Below, piece after piece: positions 25,035 to 38,542 of a stretch of DNA of 64,000 nucleotides. The notes beneath the pieces were generated by a model. That model had not been told where the DNA came from and searched no databases. It saw nothing but the letters and a program-made list of their open reading frames with translations. Positions within the stretch are counted from its first letter, which is position 1. Every line of letters starts with the position of its first letter. This DNA comes from Ecdyonurus torrentis. Taxonomy: Eukaryota; Arthropoda; Insecta; Ephemeroptera; Heptageniidae. The position numbers and the translations under genes were made by a program. The stretch lies in NCBI GenBank assembly GCA_949318235.1, contig OX439133.1, positions 12,222,422-12,286,421 on the forward strand, in the 5' to 3' direction.

Positions 25035-25818
25035 TTTTTGTTGTAGTCTTCCCCATTAAAAAAAATTTAAAAAAGGCAATTTCAAATAATAATAAATCCT
25101 TTTCCAATTATAGTACTAAATTAAAGATATATTGTCAAAAAAATTTCCTTATACATTTCATCTTACTTTCCCGTTTTTCATTATTTTTATACCTGAATTA
25201 CTTTAAGAACGAAGAATACGAAGGAATATAATGATATTCAATCAATTATCGGAAATATTTCTTGATCAAAGAATAAAAATTGTATTTCTTACAATTATTT
25301 TTACCTTTAGCAATAAATATCAAAGAAAAAAAAATGGCATAATACTCACATAATTAATATATTGTATAATGAAGAGAAATATTATATTTTTCTCCAAATA
25401 ACTTCAATTTTCAACAATTTTTAAAGGCGTATATTTTGTTGTGAAGATATTTTAGTGCGTTGCGCAAAAGAACAAATCAAATGATTTTAAAATTTCAAAA
25501 GCAGTAAGAAAAATAATTCACCCTAAAGAAAAATTATTTTCATTAAAAAATTCAAGAAAAAAAAATCACTTGAAAAATTCAAAGATTGAGACAAAAACAC
25601 ATAAATGAATACCAAATGATTATGCTAGCTCATTTAAATTTAAAGTTACCAATAATTATTCAAATAAAAAAACATAATTTATGCTGTATTGTATAGCAAT
25701 TATACTATCATATCGACGTGATTCTGACCAAAAAACGTATCACACTGACCTTTTCAAATGCAAGTAAGCCTTTTGGGCGCAGCCTCGTCGATATAATATA
25801 TATAGCTAAATATTATTT

Positions 25819-25945
25819 TGTACAGCCTTTTTCATAGAAATTTGAATTCTATTGGCATATGGAAATAACATGTATTTAAATGAAGTTTTACGTCAACTGA
25901 AATCTCCATTTGATCGTATTGTATGCATGGAAAATAAATAATACT
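25819..25945 (+). mobile_element. MITE family C copy, right end missing
   Basis: It starts TGTACAGCCTTTTTCAT and shares TTCTATTGGCATATGGAA and TTTACGTCAACTGAAATCTC with the other copies. It ends just before a family B element. Confidence 0.7.
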
Positions 25946-25973
25946 TTAGGCAAGTAAATGCAATAGGTAGACA

Positions 25974-26289
25974 TATAGGGTGTATGCGAATGACGTCACA
26001 TTTATTGCGCTTGGAGTTCATACTGGAGAAGTGCGCAACATTGCTCAGCATAGGACAAACTTAATTTAAGCCCATTTTCTTTGGGAAATCGGTTAATTTT
26101 TTGTTATTTGTTAATTTTCCCACATACTTGAGATACTAATTCAACAAATTTAAAGCATCAATGAAAATGCTCTCAAAAATATTGCATAGTGGTTTTAAAC
26201 TGGCAAAATGAGTTTTTTTTCCTATGCCACCCATGATATTGAGTTATCCAACATGGCGTCAACTTTAATTTGAATGCATAGACCCTATA
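25974..26289 (+). mobile_element. MITE family B, complete copy
   Basis: Its 316 bp run from TATAGGGTGTATGCG to GCATAGACCCTATA. Inside are TGACGTCA (25991-25998), CATACTGGAG, AACATTGCTCAGC and CATGGCGTCAACTTT. Related copies lie at 10905, 38035, 42858, 45260, 53755 and 59681. The ends abut TA, which fits a TA target duplication (Tc1/mariner-type), but TATA at the ends makes this ambiguous. Confidence 0.8.
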
Positions 26290-27256
26290 GCCTAGAACAT
26301 AGTTATTATTACACTACAATACAATAATACCTAAATCAGGTGCACTATGCAACAATAAAGGTATGACTCACTTAGATTCAGTAGTATTGTAGTTTGTAAC
26401 TATCTGTTCAAAATTAAAGCTTTTGCAAAATACAGGATACATGTACCTGCCATGTAGCAATAAGCCATTAGAATTATATTTTTATGGAAAAGACTGTACA
26501 GCATTAACAGTGCAAAATACAAAAATAACAACATTTATATTGTAAAACAACATAAACATTCATTATACAACATAAAATTGCGTAAATTTTATTTTTTACA
26601 TGCAAGATAAAACACACTAAAAGTACATAAAATTACGATTAATTTAGCGTAAAAATTATTAAATTAACATCGATTTACTTTGCGTTAAAATTTATTAAAT
26701 TTACATCGATTTTTCTATATATATACATATAATTTGCCTTGACTCACACGCAAAAACCGCACGTATATATACAGTTCATAGTATATTAATCCAGTTAACA
26801 TGCAGACTTAACACACCCCTCTCCTACTTTACATTTTGTAATATTGACTTTAAGCTTCACAAAATTATCATTAAGTTCACACATGACAGAACACAAATAT
26901 AAAAGCGGGGGGCGGCGGCGGCTATGAGTTTTTTTTTTTTTTTTTTTTAATGTCTATAGTCGCGGATTATCCTCTTTCTTCTATCAACTTAAAATTAATC
27001 AAATATAAAAGCAGTAAGCACTTTTATATATACAGTAACTTTAAGATCTATAATAATGGTTGCTAATGAGAAAAAAAGTGAGCAGCTTTTTAGGCTATTA
27101 TGTTCCTTAAAGCCATAAGAAACAATATGTGCTTTTCTTAATGAATTAAACATAAAATTGGATCTCCAAAATTGATGACAACTTTTACCAGAATGTAAAT
27201 GTGGCCCCTCAAGAGAGCGTGAAAATACTGTAAAGTATGCTATTTGTGTTACTATT

Positions 27257-27280
27257 CCTGTTTCTGACGTCAGGAACAGG
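27257..27280. promoter_or_regulatory. 24-bp near-palindrome centred on TGACGTCA
   Basis: CCTGTTTCTGACGTCAGGAA continues to ACAGG, one mismatched pair from a perfect palindrome, with the CRE site at 27265-27272. It is not obviously part of a repeated element in this window. Confidence 0.4.
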
Positions 27281-28868
27281 TAAAAATTATAGGAAAATGT
27301 TATGCAGGTTGCATAAGTCAAAATTTTCTGATCATTGCTTCGGTGCCAAACAAATGTTATTTCTGTAAGTCCCATCAAGTATTTTGTGATGTAAATGCTT
27401 AATCTTTGTTCTTTCTGTCTATTCCTTCAAGTGCCTGGATATTTAAAGTAACTTTATTTTTTATAATTATTATTAACTTTTAATAACATTGAGATATTAA
27501 ATTTAAAAAAAAAATCTTTCCTTTTTTGTATTTATATAAAATTGAGTGTTTTGTTTATATAAATTTCAGGAAAACTAGTTAGCATTATTATAAAATCCGT
27601 CTACAGTCTATATCAATATTTACATTGAATTATATAAGCACATTTATATTTTCTCAAGATATCTTTTCTCAATTTTTATTATGATAGATATGTCTGGTAG
27701 TATAAATTAAGATTGTATATTAATGTATTTGAGAACTTGATCTATAGTTTAAAATTTCATTATTTATTTTTATAATTTTTTATGATATTTTAGTGTCATT
27801 AAAATGAATCATGGTATAAAAGTATAAAAAAATAACAAAAAATTGTAAAAATATTTTGAAAAGGCCAGCCGATAAGACTTGGGTTTGATTCTATTATATA
27901 AGAGATAGATAGAGAGAGAGAATTATACGAAAATCTTAAAAATAATTAGAAATTAGTAAAAAAAAACTAATTAAACGATAAAGGGGTACTACGTATACAA
28001 TACAATTAAAAATTAACCCCACAGGGATGAAATTCACCCCAACAAATTGGTTACAACCAAAATAAACTTTTTTATTATTTTTTTTCTTCAAATAATAAAT
28101 CTATAGAAACTATAACGTATTTTAAAAATACGCAATTTCTCAATTCCATATTAAAAAATCACAAAAAAATCTTGGAAAAAAAAAAATCTTTGCTTTAAGT
28201 TAAAAAAATTGTCTGTTTGTCTGCACGTATATAAATAAAAAAATGCTTTTAACTTTTATATGAAAAACTGATTACTTTATCTTTCTATTATAATAAAAAT
28301 GAAGATCTTTCTTTTTTCGGTTATTATTCTAGGGAGTTCTTTTCCATATACTCTTCATTTTTCATTGTTGATTTAAAGAATTAAATTTACATTTTTGTAT
28401 ATAGTTTCGAATATATAAGAGTGAATTTTTCTTTTCTTTTTTATTACAGCATACACAAAAAAAAAAATCGTTGTATTTGTATAAGTTATTTAACTTTTAA
28501 GGTTAATATTTTATTACTTTTTAAAATTAATTAAAATATGAAAGTTATCTTTATTTAAAAAAAATATTATTGAAATAGATTCAAAAGTTATATTATGTAA
28601 AATTTAAATATTTTTTAAAGGTAATTGTTTTTTTAGTTTTAAATAATTTTTGAATTGCAATTATTTTAACAGACTTTTATATAATTTTTTAAAATAACTT
28701 TTACAGCATTTCAGACAGCTCTTTAATTAATTAGGGGAAAAAATACAAAAATATACGTAATTCATACTGCATTGGATAATTGCTATACCATAGAGAACAA
28801 TGCTTATTTTGTAACAAAATATCGCGATATAAGTACGAAAGTAAGTAAATATAAAAACAGATAATTAC

Positions 28869-28903
<35 letters not shown>

Positions 28904-29391
28904 AAAATATAGCAGTAACTTTTTTGTAAAAAAAATTTAAAAAACAACAACAAAGACTCAAATTATTAATGTTTTGGAATTCTAATTACAGATATTTACA
29001 ACAAAAATATGTTTTTAAAAATCATCTAAAAAGTCAAAATTAATCCGAGAGTATTGTCTTAAAAACCAAACAACAAAAACAGTTAAATATTATATTATTT
29101 CACAATAATAAAGACATTTTAATGAAAATTTCTTTATATAACTTAAATATTTTTTACGACAGTTTTTACGATTGTATAAAAAAAACGTTAAACATGATTA
29201 TTGTTGTTAAAATTATATTAAATTTGAACTTTAATAAAGTCTTATTTTTAATAGAAATGATATAGTATTTTGATTCTTATTGTTTTACAAAAAAATAGTT
29301 TTAAGTATGAAAACAGCTGAGATGAATATAAAGTGTTATATTAAATGCAGTTTTGTATATTTTAATTGTTAGAAATAATAATAAAAACCAC

Positions 29392-29394
<3 letters not shown>

Positions 29395-29470
<76 letters not shown>
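29395..29470 (+). repeat. (GA)~38 microsatellite
   Basis: A pure 76-bp GA run. Confidence 0.97.
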
Positions 29471-29475
<5 letters not shown>

Positions 29476-30447
29476 AAATTAAATGACGACTTTACTTTTG
29501 TGACAAATTTAATTGTTATTCGTTTAAATTAAATGGGTTTTAATCAAATAACCTTTTTTTTTTTTTAGGTATACGCAGTTTTTGAAAGTTGTATACATTG
29601 AACACTGGCAAACTACTGGGCAGTGATTCATTCTATTTTAAACCTTTATATTTTTACTATAAAACTGCTATATCGCGGCAGTTTGTCTATGGTGACGACA
29701 CACGAAATTGTCTTTATCTACGAGCTATATACGCGACTCGGAGCACCGCGACCACTACCTAACTTGGGTCAATCTATACCCTACCTAATTATAAAGAAAA
29801 ATCAACATCGATTTTTTACTATATTTAACCAGGTTTCATTACATATTGTATAATAGTTTAAGATGTTCAGCATTATTACTAAATCATTAGTGCTTAATTT
29901 ATTAAGTAGAAAAATTGAATAAATTATGCAAAAGTGTACAGGGGAAGAGAGTAAGAACGGAGAGAGAGAGAGAGAGAGAGAGAGAATTGCCTCTTTCAGA
30001 AATTTACATTTTGAATTTTAATTTAATCTAAAAAGTATGCATAGCAACGCGAAAAAATGCAAGACTGCATAAGAAGAAAATATTCATCGGTGCGCTATTT
30101 AAATATTTCTTTCTGAAAACATGCTTTTAGTTTTATTAAATGCATTTCTTCTCTTTTTATAAGGGTGCAAATTTGTGACCAAAATTTCTATTTGAGCTTC
30201 TACCTACAGCAACAATGAATTTTTTCTAATATCATTTAAAAGATAAAGAAAATTAGTAGGTTTCTGAAGTTTTCTAAAACACATATTTAACAAAAACAAA
30301 TGAGAAAACTTTTCTATTTTAATATTAAAATCAGGAATATCATTACAAATCTTACATATTAGATAAAAATGTGCCTTTGTCTTAATTTGCACGGTAGCAC
30401 GGTATCATTTATCACATTTTAACATCTTCATGAGTATGTATATAAAT

Positions 30448-30762
30448 TTAAGGGTTGTTTATAGAAAACTTCCAATTTTTATGGTGCCATTGAAAAGTTA
30501 ATAGTAACAGCTACCTATGATAAAATTTTCATAACTAGTGACCATCAGATAAGAGAGAAATAATTAATGAAATTAACATGGGCTCTTATGGAAATAAAAT
30601 TTCAAAAAAATCATAATTTAAAATGTAGCATGGTGACACCCCATTTTTTTTACATTTTTGTAGATACCTTAATATCTTAATGAACCACTGTGCAAAATTT
30701 CAGATTTTTCTTTCTTTACAACTTTTTAGTCAAATCCCGTAGAACCTGATTTCCCGCCTTAA
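30448..30762 (+). mobile_element. TTAA-bounded repeat R, complete copy
   Basis: It runs from TTAAGGGTTGT to CCCGCCTTAA, about 315 bp. Other copies are at 47534-47923 (reversed) and 51497-53061 (split by a nested insertion), and all end in TTAA. TTAA targets are characteristic of piggyBac-type transposases; the assignment is inference. Confidence 0.7.
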
Positions 30763-31414
30763 AAAAAAAGTTCTATCATTTTTATACATCTCTCTATTTC
30801 TCGTTATTGGTTATAATAAAATCAAATAAAAATAACCACTTACACATACCACTTCTTTTCAAAACTGTCATAAGTGAAATGTAAGTACATTGTATACAAC
30901 ATACAGTACTTGAAATGAGCTTATACGTATATAATATAAATTGATCAAGTGCGTGGTTTTACATAAAAATACGACAAAGTATTATACGTAGTTGTGGAAG
31001 TTTTTGTCATGATGATTAATGATTCGTTTCATTTCACTCTCTCTCTCTCAAACACAATTCTCCAAAGACAGCGTATTTCATTTTTTTTTATATGTATAAT
31101 ATTGAATAAACTGATGATGGATTGCTATATAGCTTATATTATGAGATGCAATATTATTTTTATCATCTAGTATAGCGGCAAATTTTGTGTTTGATCCAAA
31201 GTGTAATTTGCATTACGAGAGAGAAGAAGTGACGAGAGAGAGAGAGAGTTTTTATTATATTTACCATCACTTTTTTTCCTCAATTTTTTTTTTATAATTT
31301 TTTTTTTAATTCTGCAATTATTAAATTGCAGTAATGATAGTAAAATTACATTGTTAATTTATTTATAATTTTAATGTTTATTTGAAACTTTCGTTGTAGT
31401 TGGTGAAATTAAGT

Positions 31415-31466
<52 letters not shown>

Positions 31467-32263
31467 CAGCAAATTAAGTCATCAATCCAATTTTGTCCTG
31501 CAGCATTATATTCAAAACGAGCTTGAATTTTACTATTACCTTCAATAATATTTTCTGTAAACGCAATCACAGTAATTATTTCATTTAAATGCTATAGGAA
31601 TGACCCTATATAATATTTACACGCACAAATAATGTAAACATGATTTGAAAATGTTTATTATAAATTAAAAACTTTGAAACCTAAAGATCAAAACAATTTT
31701 GGATATTTTTATTAAAATTAAACTGAAAGAAACTCCTACACATAAAAAAAATATGGTTAAAGACTTTAAAATTATCACATATATTTTTTTTTTATATAAA
31801 TGTATGTTTGTTTTAAAAAAAAAGTTTTGTTGCAAAAAGAATATAATTTTTATGTCATTTATCACCCCCCTTTTTTTATACTTCCCTTATTTTTCCCCTT
31901 CAGAAAAAAAGAAGTAAACATTTTAAATAAACATTAATAATCTTGCACATACAGCGTGCCAAGTAAACTACAAACTTTTTTTTTTATTGGAGTCAAAATT
32001 GTAAAGATAGCAAAAATATGTAACCAGTTGGAAAAAAAAAAAAAAAAAAAAAAAAACTTTGAGAAACAAAATATGATTGTTTGAAAGTCTATCTCATGAT
32101 AAGGGGAGACTTGGAGAAAGTTTTTATTTCTGTTCCTTTTTTTTTTTTTTTTTTTTTTTTTCAAAATGATTGGTGAAGTTTAAATTATGTTGATAAATGA
32201 AATAGACAAGATATGATTGTCATTGTGTTTTGGATATATAGGAAGGATAAAATGACTTCTTAA

Positions 32264-32323
<60 letters not shown>

Positions 32324-32520
32324 TTCGAATCGAAACTTCCCCCACAACCGAAATTTTGTAGCGAAAAAAAAATCTAGTTCTTGATATAGCAAAAATCTTA
32401 AACAAATCCATTTTTTTGGTGTATTTTTTGTCATCAACAAAAACTATCATCCTCACTATAACTATAAGTACGACCTTCCTGTTTTCAATGGCTATATAGT
32501 TTATTATGAGATCACTATAC

Positions 32521-32650
32521 TATTGACTAATAAAGAAGAAACTATTTTAAATCCGCTTCCGTTTCAACGTTCTACGCATGCGCAGTAAGTAGAAACGGAA
32601 GCGAGCGAAATCACATATAGTCAGCCTCAAATCACTTTTTTTTTACTACT
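32521..32650. mobile_element. MITE family A, degraded copy
   Basis: It shares ATTGACTAATAAAG, ATCCGCTTCCGTTTC, CGCATGCGCAGTAAG and ATATAGTCAGCC with the complete copy at 17733. The left arm has lost its middle and the right end is eroded. Confidence 0.65.
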
Positions 32651-33078
32651 ATTTTGTTACTACAATTTTGATAAATGAATTTAAATAAATAAAAATAAGT
32701 TTATAATAATGCAGATGGTGCCCTTTTGAGTTTATAATAAGTCAGGTGTTAAAATAGAAAAAAACACAACAAAGCATCATTGCTTTCAATAAAAATAATG
32801 ACGACGTTATAAGAAACACGTATTATAATAAAACTATAAAATTGCTGACAAAAGTTTATGAAAGAAAACAAAAGAAAAAAAAAATAAAAAAATAAAAAAA
32901 CTCGATGAAAATAAAGACTTGATGAGTATTTTCTTTCTCTTTTTTTGTTTTTCATATAGTTTTTGTTTTTTTATTATAATAATAATAAAAGTAGTACGCT
33001 TAAATACTTTGAAATTAATGCCAAGTAAGTTTTTGTCTTTCTTAACTTTTTCTTCCACCTGCCACTTGCAGTTAAGAT

Positions 33079-33141
<63 letters not shown>

Positions 33142-34078
33142 GTCTCTCTAGTTTTTACGACAAAAACGTCGAGATTATTATTCATAACCTTCGCTCTCTC
33201 TTTCACAACAATAAAGATACAGCAAATTAATCTTTGCGCACCCAACTCTTTATTCTTTTTTTATTATATTATAATATCTTTTATATTATAGAACTGTCAA
33301 GGCAAAATTTTATTTTAACAAGAAATAGGTTTTAAAATTCTACTTAGCTCTGAAAATTTACGCCATTATGGTATTTTTCTTCCAAAATGTTTTTTTTTAT
33401 TATTATTACTATAAGCTATTCTTATTTTCATTTTACTTTAGAAATTTAAATGAATGAAAGCATTGAGTTGAAAAAAAAATTAGTTTGCAATATAAATTCA
33501 TCAAATATTTTTAATTTCATTTACATTTTTGGTAACTTTACTAAAAATTTTCAAAAAAGAAAAAAAAAAAAAAAAAAAAAAAAAAAAGGACAAATATTTA
33601 AATTCTACTACGTTTTAATTAGAAATAATATAACAAAAGCTTATTTCTCAGAACACGGTTGTGTATTCGGTCTGTATTTATTTATATAAATCTTTTACAC
33701 CCCTACACACTTTTTTTTCTGTTTTGTTTATTTGATGAATTAATCAAAATGATACCTTTGACGTCATTTTAATCCTTTTATATTATATCAGACAAGGAAA
33801 AGTCATAAATTTTATTAATCATTAAAAAGTTTTGTATGAAAATTATTTAATTATCGTCATAACAAAAAAAAAAAAAGTTTTAAATCTTTCTTCTAAGAGA
33901 AGAGCTAAAAAAAAAAATGGAGAGAGATCATGAAAATAAATTATAGAATTAAAACATTTTAATTAATTATCATCACCAAAATTTTTATATATAATTCATA
34001 ATTTAAAACTCAAATAATACCTTTTTAAAACTTTAAGGTTTTGATTTGCATATTGTTCAAAATTATTTTTTTTAACAC

Positions 34079-34109
<31 letters not shown>

Positions 34110-34299
34110 AAAATAATTTTTACGTCAAATTATGAAACTTCTCTTTTATAAACTATACGTGCTTGTAAATAGTAGTTAAAAATTGTTCAAGGGAAAGAGA
34201 CGAAAGTATAATATTTCCATATTTTCTCTTTGAATACTTTTAAATTTGCTATTATTATTAAAGCTTCTTGTGCCACCTTTACTCTCCAATTAAAATTTT

Positions 34300-34410
34300 A
34301 TGGTATAGGTCACCTTTCGGTAGAAAAAACAATTTGTTGAATTTAACATGGAACTTTATGAATCTAAATTTTTAACTTGTAATTTAAATTTTTGCATGAT
34401 GACACCTTCC
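34300..34410 (+). mobile_element. Diverged copy of repeat R (fragment)
   Basis: The words AACATGGAACTTTATG, TGTAATTTAAA and GCATGATGACACC line up in order with AACATGGGCTCTTATGG, CATAATTTAAA and GCATGGTGACACC of the copy at 30448. Confidence 0.45.
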
Positions 34411-34944
34411 AAACCCAAACTACCATAAAGAAAAAAAAAAAAAAAGTTAAATTGTTTTTTTGTTTTTTTTTTTTATTGCAATTACTGCTCCTGTTAAAAC
34501 TATATTTTTCATACATTGAAGCAAGTGTTCTTTAATGCGTGAAAAAACAGTGATAAAGTTAACAGTGAAATAACAGTGAAAAAAGTGGATCATATTTTTT
34601 ATTAGTTGAAAACATTTTTAAGTGTATCTATAGTATGCAGATTTTAAATTTCTCGGGCCTTACTAGTGTAGTTTTCTCAAAAATCGCTATATTGGAGGTC
34701 TTCTGCCTTTTTTCTATAGCGTGATTTTGATTGGTTAGACTTTACCACCGATAACAAACATAGTACTAGTAATTTAGAGTGATTTTTTTAAAAATGTTTG
34801 TTGTATTTTTAATGCGATGCAATTTTCCATTTTACCTATTGTTTCTTCCTAATGTTTTTACTATACGCATATGATTTAAAACGTACAATAATAGTGTATG
34901 TATATGGGTGCTAATAATTAATATAGTTCATAAAGATGACTTAC

Positions 34945-34998
34945 CGTGCAACTGTGCGAGAGATTGAAGAGCTGTAGCTGTGCCGCAGTTGATGAAAC
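34945..34998 (-). CDS. Candidate 54-nt internal exon of an unrecognised gene
   Basis: On the minus strand a pyrimidine-rich acceptor (TTTTTCTTGTTTTATGTTTCAG, split here only as a description: T/C-rich then CAG) precedes 34998, and a near-ideal donor CACG|GTAAGTC follows 34945. The segment between is 54 nt and about half G+C in DNA that is otherwise roughly a quarter G+C. All three frames are open: VSSTAAQLQLFNLSHSCT, FHQLRHSYSSSISRTVAR, or FINCGTATALQSLAQLH in the phase 1-1 frame. Because 54 is a multiple of 3, inclusion or skipping would keep the frame, as in cassette exons. I do not recognise the protein. No neighbouring exon is visible, so its introns would exceed the window on at least one side. 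It could also be an untranslated exon. Confidence 0.5.
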
Positions 34999-35882
34999 CT
35001 GAAACATAAAACAAGAAAAATATTTTAATAATATGATTTACGATAATGTAATATTATAGAAAAACAAAATAAACACGCATAATATCGATAAAATAGTTTT
35101 TAAATTTATATTAACAAAAAAAAAAAAAAAAAATGTATTAATCGTATAATTTTTAAATTTACTATTATACTTTTAATATTAAATATACCGATTTAAAATT
35201 CAAAAGCCCATAGAATTTTGCAATTTGGATACCATTATAAAACGTTTTAAAAATGAAGGCTATAAATAATTCACAATTAAACTGCCAAATTAAAATCGAT
35301 AAAAATGCTCAAATAATTTTATAACAGCTTTAAGGAATGCAGTTCACATGGTAAACTATTTTCAATATAATCTCCATTAAAAAACATCAAATTAACAACA
35401 CATCAAATTTATTGCATATTGCAAATTTTGCTACGCGTGTATTATAAAAATTATTTCATGATATACTATTAAAAACTTTTTTTTTAATGATGATATAAAT
35501 TTATTTCATAGCGTGAACTTATAGACTTTAAAATTATAATACAATAGGGATTTCAAAAATGGTTATACGTGCAATAGGAGTACAAATATGCTTTGTTTTT
35601 CTATTTAAACACTTAACGTTTTATATTGTATATACGCGATTATATTCTTTTACTCCATACATTTCATAATAAATATGTCATACATTCATCATGAGAGACT
35701 TTAATTAACGCAATTCCCCATATAAACATGATATTACAATCAAATTTTACATCACAGTGACTGTACAACATCAAAATTGCAAAACAATATCAAAATTACC
35801 AATTTAAAAACGTAAATGACACAATGACCCAACCGTTAACCATAGACGTCAACGTAGGGAAAAGTTTTACTTTTTACATATA

Positions 35883-36533
35883 TACACACTAAAAAATTTC
35901 GTTAGTAATCAACGAAATAAGTGTTTTTTCAACGGTTATAAGTGTTGATAATTAACGTTTCAAAACTCAACTCTTATTGTATTGAAAACTCAACGCTTAA
36001 GTACAATTTCACTTTAAACGTTGATTTATCAGCATAAATAGAGTTGATAAAAACCGTCAATTTTCAACGGAATAAACGTCCTTCTCCACCTAATTAGAAA
36101 TAATATAAAAACTTACTTTACACAATTTCCTGTGTTCTATGCGAAAAATCAAAATATGCATAAGAATAAATAGTGTTTATTTTTTATTCTTTAACTAGAA
36201 TCAACGAAAAAAAAAATTTGAGTTTTTTTTATTTCTGCCCAAAAAGTGCGTTTTTTTCGAAAAGTTACCAACCCGTTAGAAATTTTATTGCATTTTTGGA
36301 TGTAACTCGATTTTTCATACCCAAATCGGTCATCCAAAAATTTATGATACAGTATATACTAATTACCAGTTGAGTTTGGTTCTTTTTCATCTAATTGTAA
36401 TTAAGCGTTGATTATAAACGTTTGTGACGTCACACGTAAGCGTTAAATATCAACGTTTAAAGCATGACGAAACTGTGTACAAGCTTTTCAACGTTTAGAA
36501 CGTCGATTATACACGTCTATTTTTTAGTGTGTA
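35883..36533. mobile_element. Element H: 651 bp, TACACACT ends, AACG-rich arms
   Basis: Terminal inverted repeats are TACACACTAAAAAAT and its reverse ATTTTTTAGTGTGTA. Both ends carry several AACGTT/TCAACG words in mixed orientation (left 35900-36085, right 36405-36505), and TGACGTCA lies at 36425-36432. The interior has no convincing coding frame. Such subterminal motif arrays are typical transposase-binding regions. The flanks (ACATATAT and ACATAAAA) are only weakly alike, so the target duplication is unresolved. Confidence 0.65.
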
Positions 36534-38034
36534 CATAAAATATAACCCTCATAGATATAGCCTTAGATAATTTTAATTTTCTATGAAAAACAATTACGCT
36601 ATATATAATAAACAAATGACTATAGGACATAGAAAGTGGTTATGTTGGGTCAATGCCTGCCTGCTGATGTTCCCTCCCTTCTCTATGTCACTGCAGCGTT
36701 ATCATAATAATATAGTTGTGATAAGAGAAGCGGAACAACAACAATTTATCACAACATATGAACAGCAGGTAGTATGCCTTAATTTTTATCACTACTTTGA
36801 CTGATAGTAACGCATTGCAAAGCTTTTCTATTACAATACTGAAATTTGCCAAGAATATTACGTCCTTTATTTTTTATATACACCAGACACGGAATAATTT
36901 TGATATATCCCACTTTTAGCAGAACTTACGTAGTTCCTTACAACACAATTTATGCTGTACTGCATAAAAACTATGTTATATTGCATAACTATTACGTTGT
37001 GTGTATAATGCCATATAATTCCAATTTAGCATAACGAAATTTCTTTTACTTCCGTAAAAAGCAAAGACTTTTGCTGTTTTAAATAACATTATCATTCATA
37101 AATGGAAATATTTTAAAGCAGATTTTTTTTTTAATAATATGATAATAATAGACTTTATTAAGATGTAAAGAGCTTTTTCAACCACAAACCTTGAATAAAA
37201 CATTTGGCCAATAATATTGCATTCCGCAGAAAATATGTGCCACAAAATTTACTATATCCAGGAAATTAAATAATGTATAAGTATAGGAAAGAAAACTGCA
37301 AATTCTTTTTAACTAAACAGCATACAGAAAAAAATTGATAGAATAATTTGCAATCTAGATTTTTAAATTTCAATTTTGGTGATTTAAGTTGCATAGCACG
37401 AAAATGTTTTGTCCTTTTTTTTCAGTCAAAGCTATAGTTTTAGCGACATTTTAATTGAAGTTTTACGAATAACAAAACAGTTTATATAGACATTTACAGT
37501 ACGAATATACTATAAAGTATATTTTTACTATTATGTGCATGTTTGTAATATATGTCTACGGTCTACGATGTAAAAGTCATGAAACGTAATAAAATCATTC
37601 TCATTTTAGATTTTATTTAATAAACAAATTAATTTTCAATACTAAATTTTGATTTCTTATAATATAAAATTAAAATTCAACTGGTTTACTCTTATGTCTT
37701 ATATGAAAGAAAGTAAATCATTATAATATACTATACTGTACACACACAAAACTTATGTATATATATATATATGATTATTTAAAGTTATAATTTTAATCAC
37801 ATAGCAGACACAAATGTAAATATAATTCATATACGCGAAGTATATAGAAGAAGAAAATCGTGACATGCATATTATTACTAACTTTATAATAAGGTAAAGT
37901 TCTCTCTGCTCATCTTTTCTTATATATATAGTCGTGATGAATTGTTTTACTTTCTTCAGCACGATTTTTAATTTATATATTTTCATTGCGATGTATTAAT
38001 AAGTGTATACCAATATTATGACAAGGTATAAAAA
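36534..38034. other. AT-rich non-coding DNA
   Basis: No gene or long simple repeat is seen. A diverged TACACGG-family relic (AATTTATGCTGTACTGCAT) lies at about 36926-37045. Confidence 0.6.
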
Positions 38035-38331
38035 TAGGGTATTTGCATTCATGTTAAAGTCAACGTCATAAAAGTGAGTACTAAATAATATGGGTTAATG
38101 GCACATTTTGCAAGTTTAAAAATACTTAGCATTTTTTTTTTTAAAGAGAATTGGTGCTATTAACAAGTTGAATTAGGTTTTTAAGTATATGTGAGAAAAA
38201 TAATGATGAGAAAAAAAAAATACTTATTTTTCAAAGAAAATAGCGAAAATTCATGTTTATCCTATGCTAAGCAATGTTATTCGTTGCTCAATTATGGCAT
38301 CGAATTATGACGTCAATGCGCACACTTTGTA
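38035..38331 (-). mobile_element. MITE family B copy, reversed
   Basis: It begins TAGGGTATTTGCATTCATG and ends TGACGTCAATGCGCACAC, with AGCAATGTTATTCGTTGCTC inside. TGACGTCA is at 38308-38315. Confidence 0.7.
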
Positions 38332-38511
38332 TACTGTACTTGTTATAAAACATCACTTATCATATTTGTTTTCCGTCTTTGTATGTAAGCAGTATTCAAA
38401 TCTCTATTTTATAATAAAAATTTAAATTTATAAAGTATCAAGTGGTAGATATTTTTATTATAATGGAAATATTATGTATTTATACCAATCCAATTTGTTT
38501 CTTCCCAGCGG

Positions 38512-38542
<31 letters not shown>

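Larger units (their letters stand above)
26290..30447. other. AT-rich non-coding DNA
   Basis: No gene is seen. It includes a T run near 26930-26948, a low-repeat stretch at 26995-27430 with a CRE-centred palindrome, A28 at 28873-28900, (GA)~38 at 29395-29470, a CpG-rich patch at 29660-29790 and GA at 29959-29984. Confidence 0.65.
30763..34944. other. AT-rich non-coding DNA with GA/CT repeats
   Basis: No gene is seen. Repeats: GA at 31418-31463 and 32267-32321, CT at 33080-33138, A25 at 32032-32056, T24 at 32138-32161, A28 at 33560-33587 and A28 at 34080-34107. A degraded family A element lies at 32521-32650 and a diverged R copy at about 34300-34410. TGACGTCA occurs at 33759-33766. Confidence 0.65.

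Noticed and set aside
26995..27378. 127-codon minus-strand frame
   Set aside because: No domain, signal or splice support; amino-acid make-up is as expected from AT-rich DNA, and it would be a single isolated frame.
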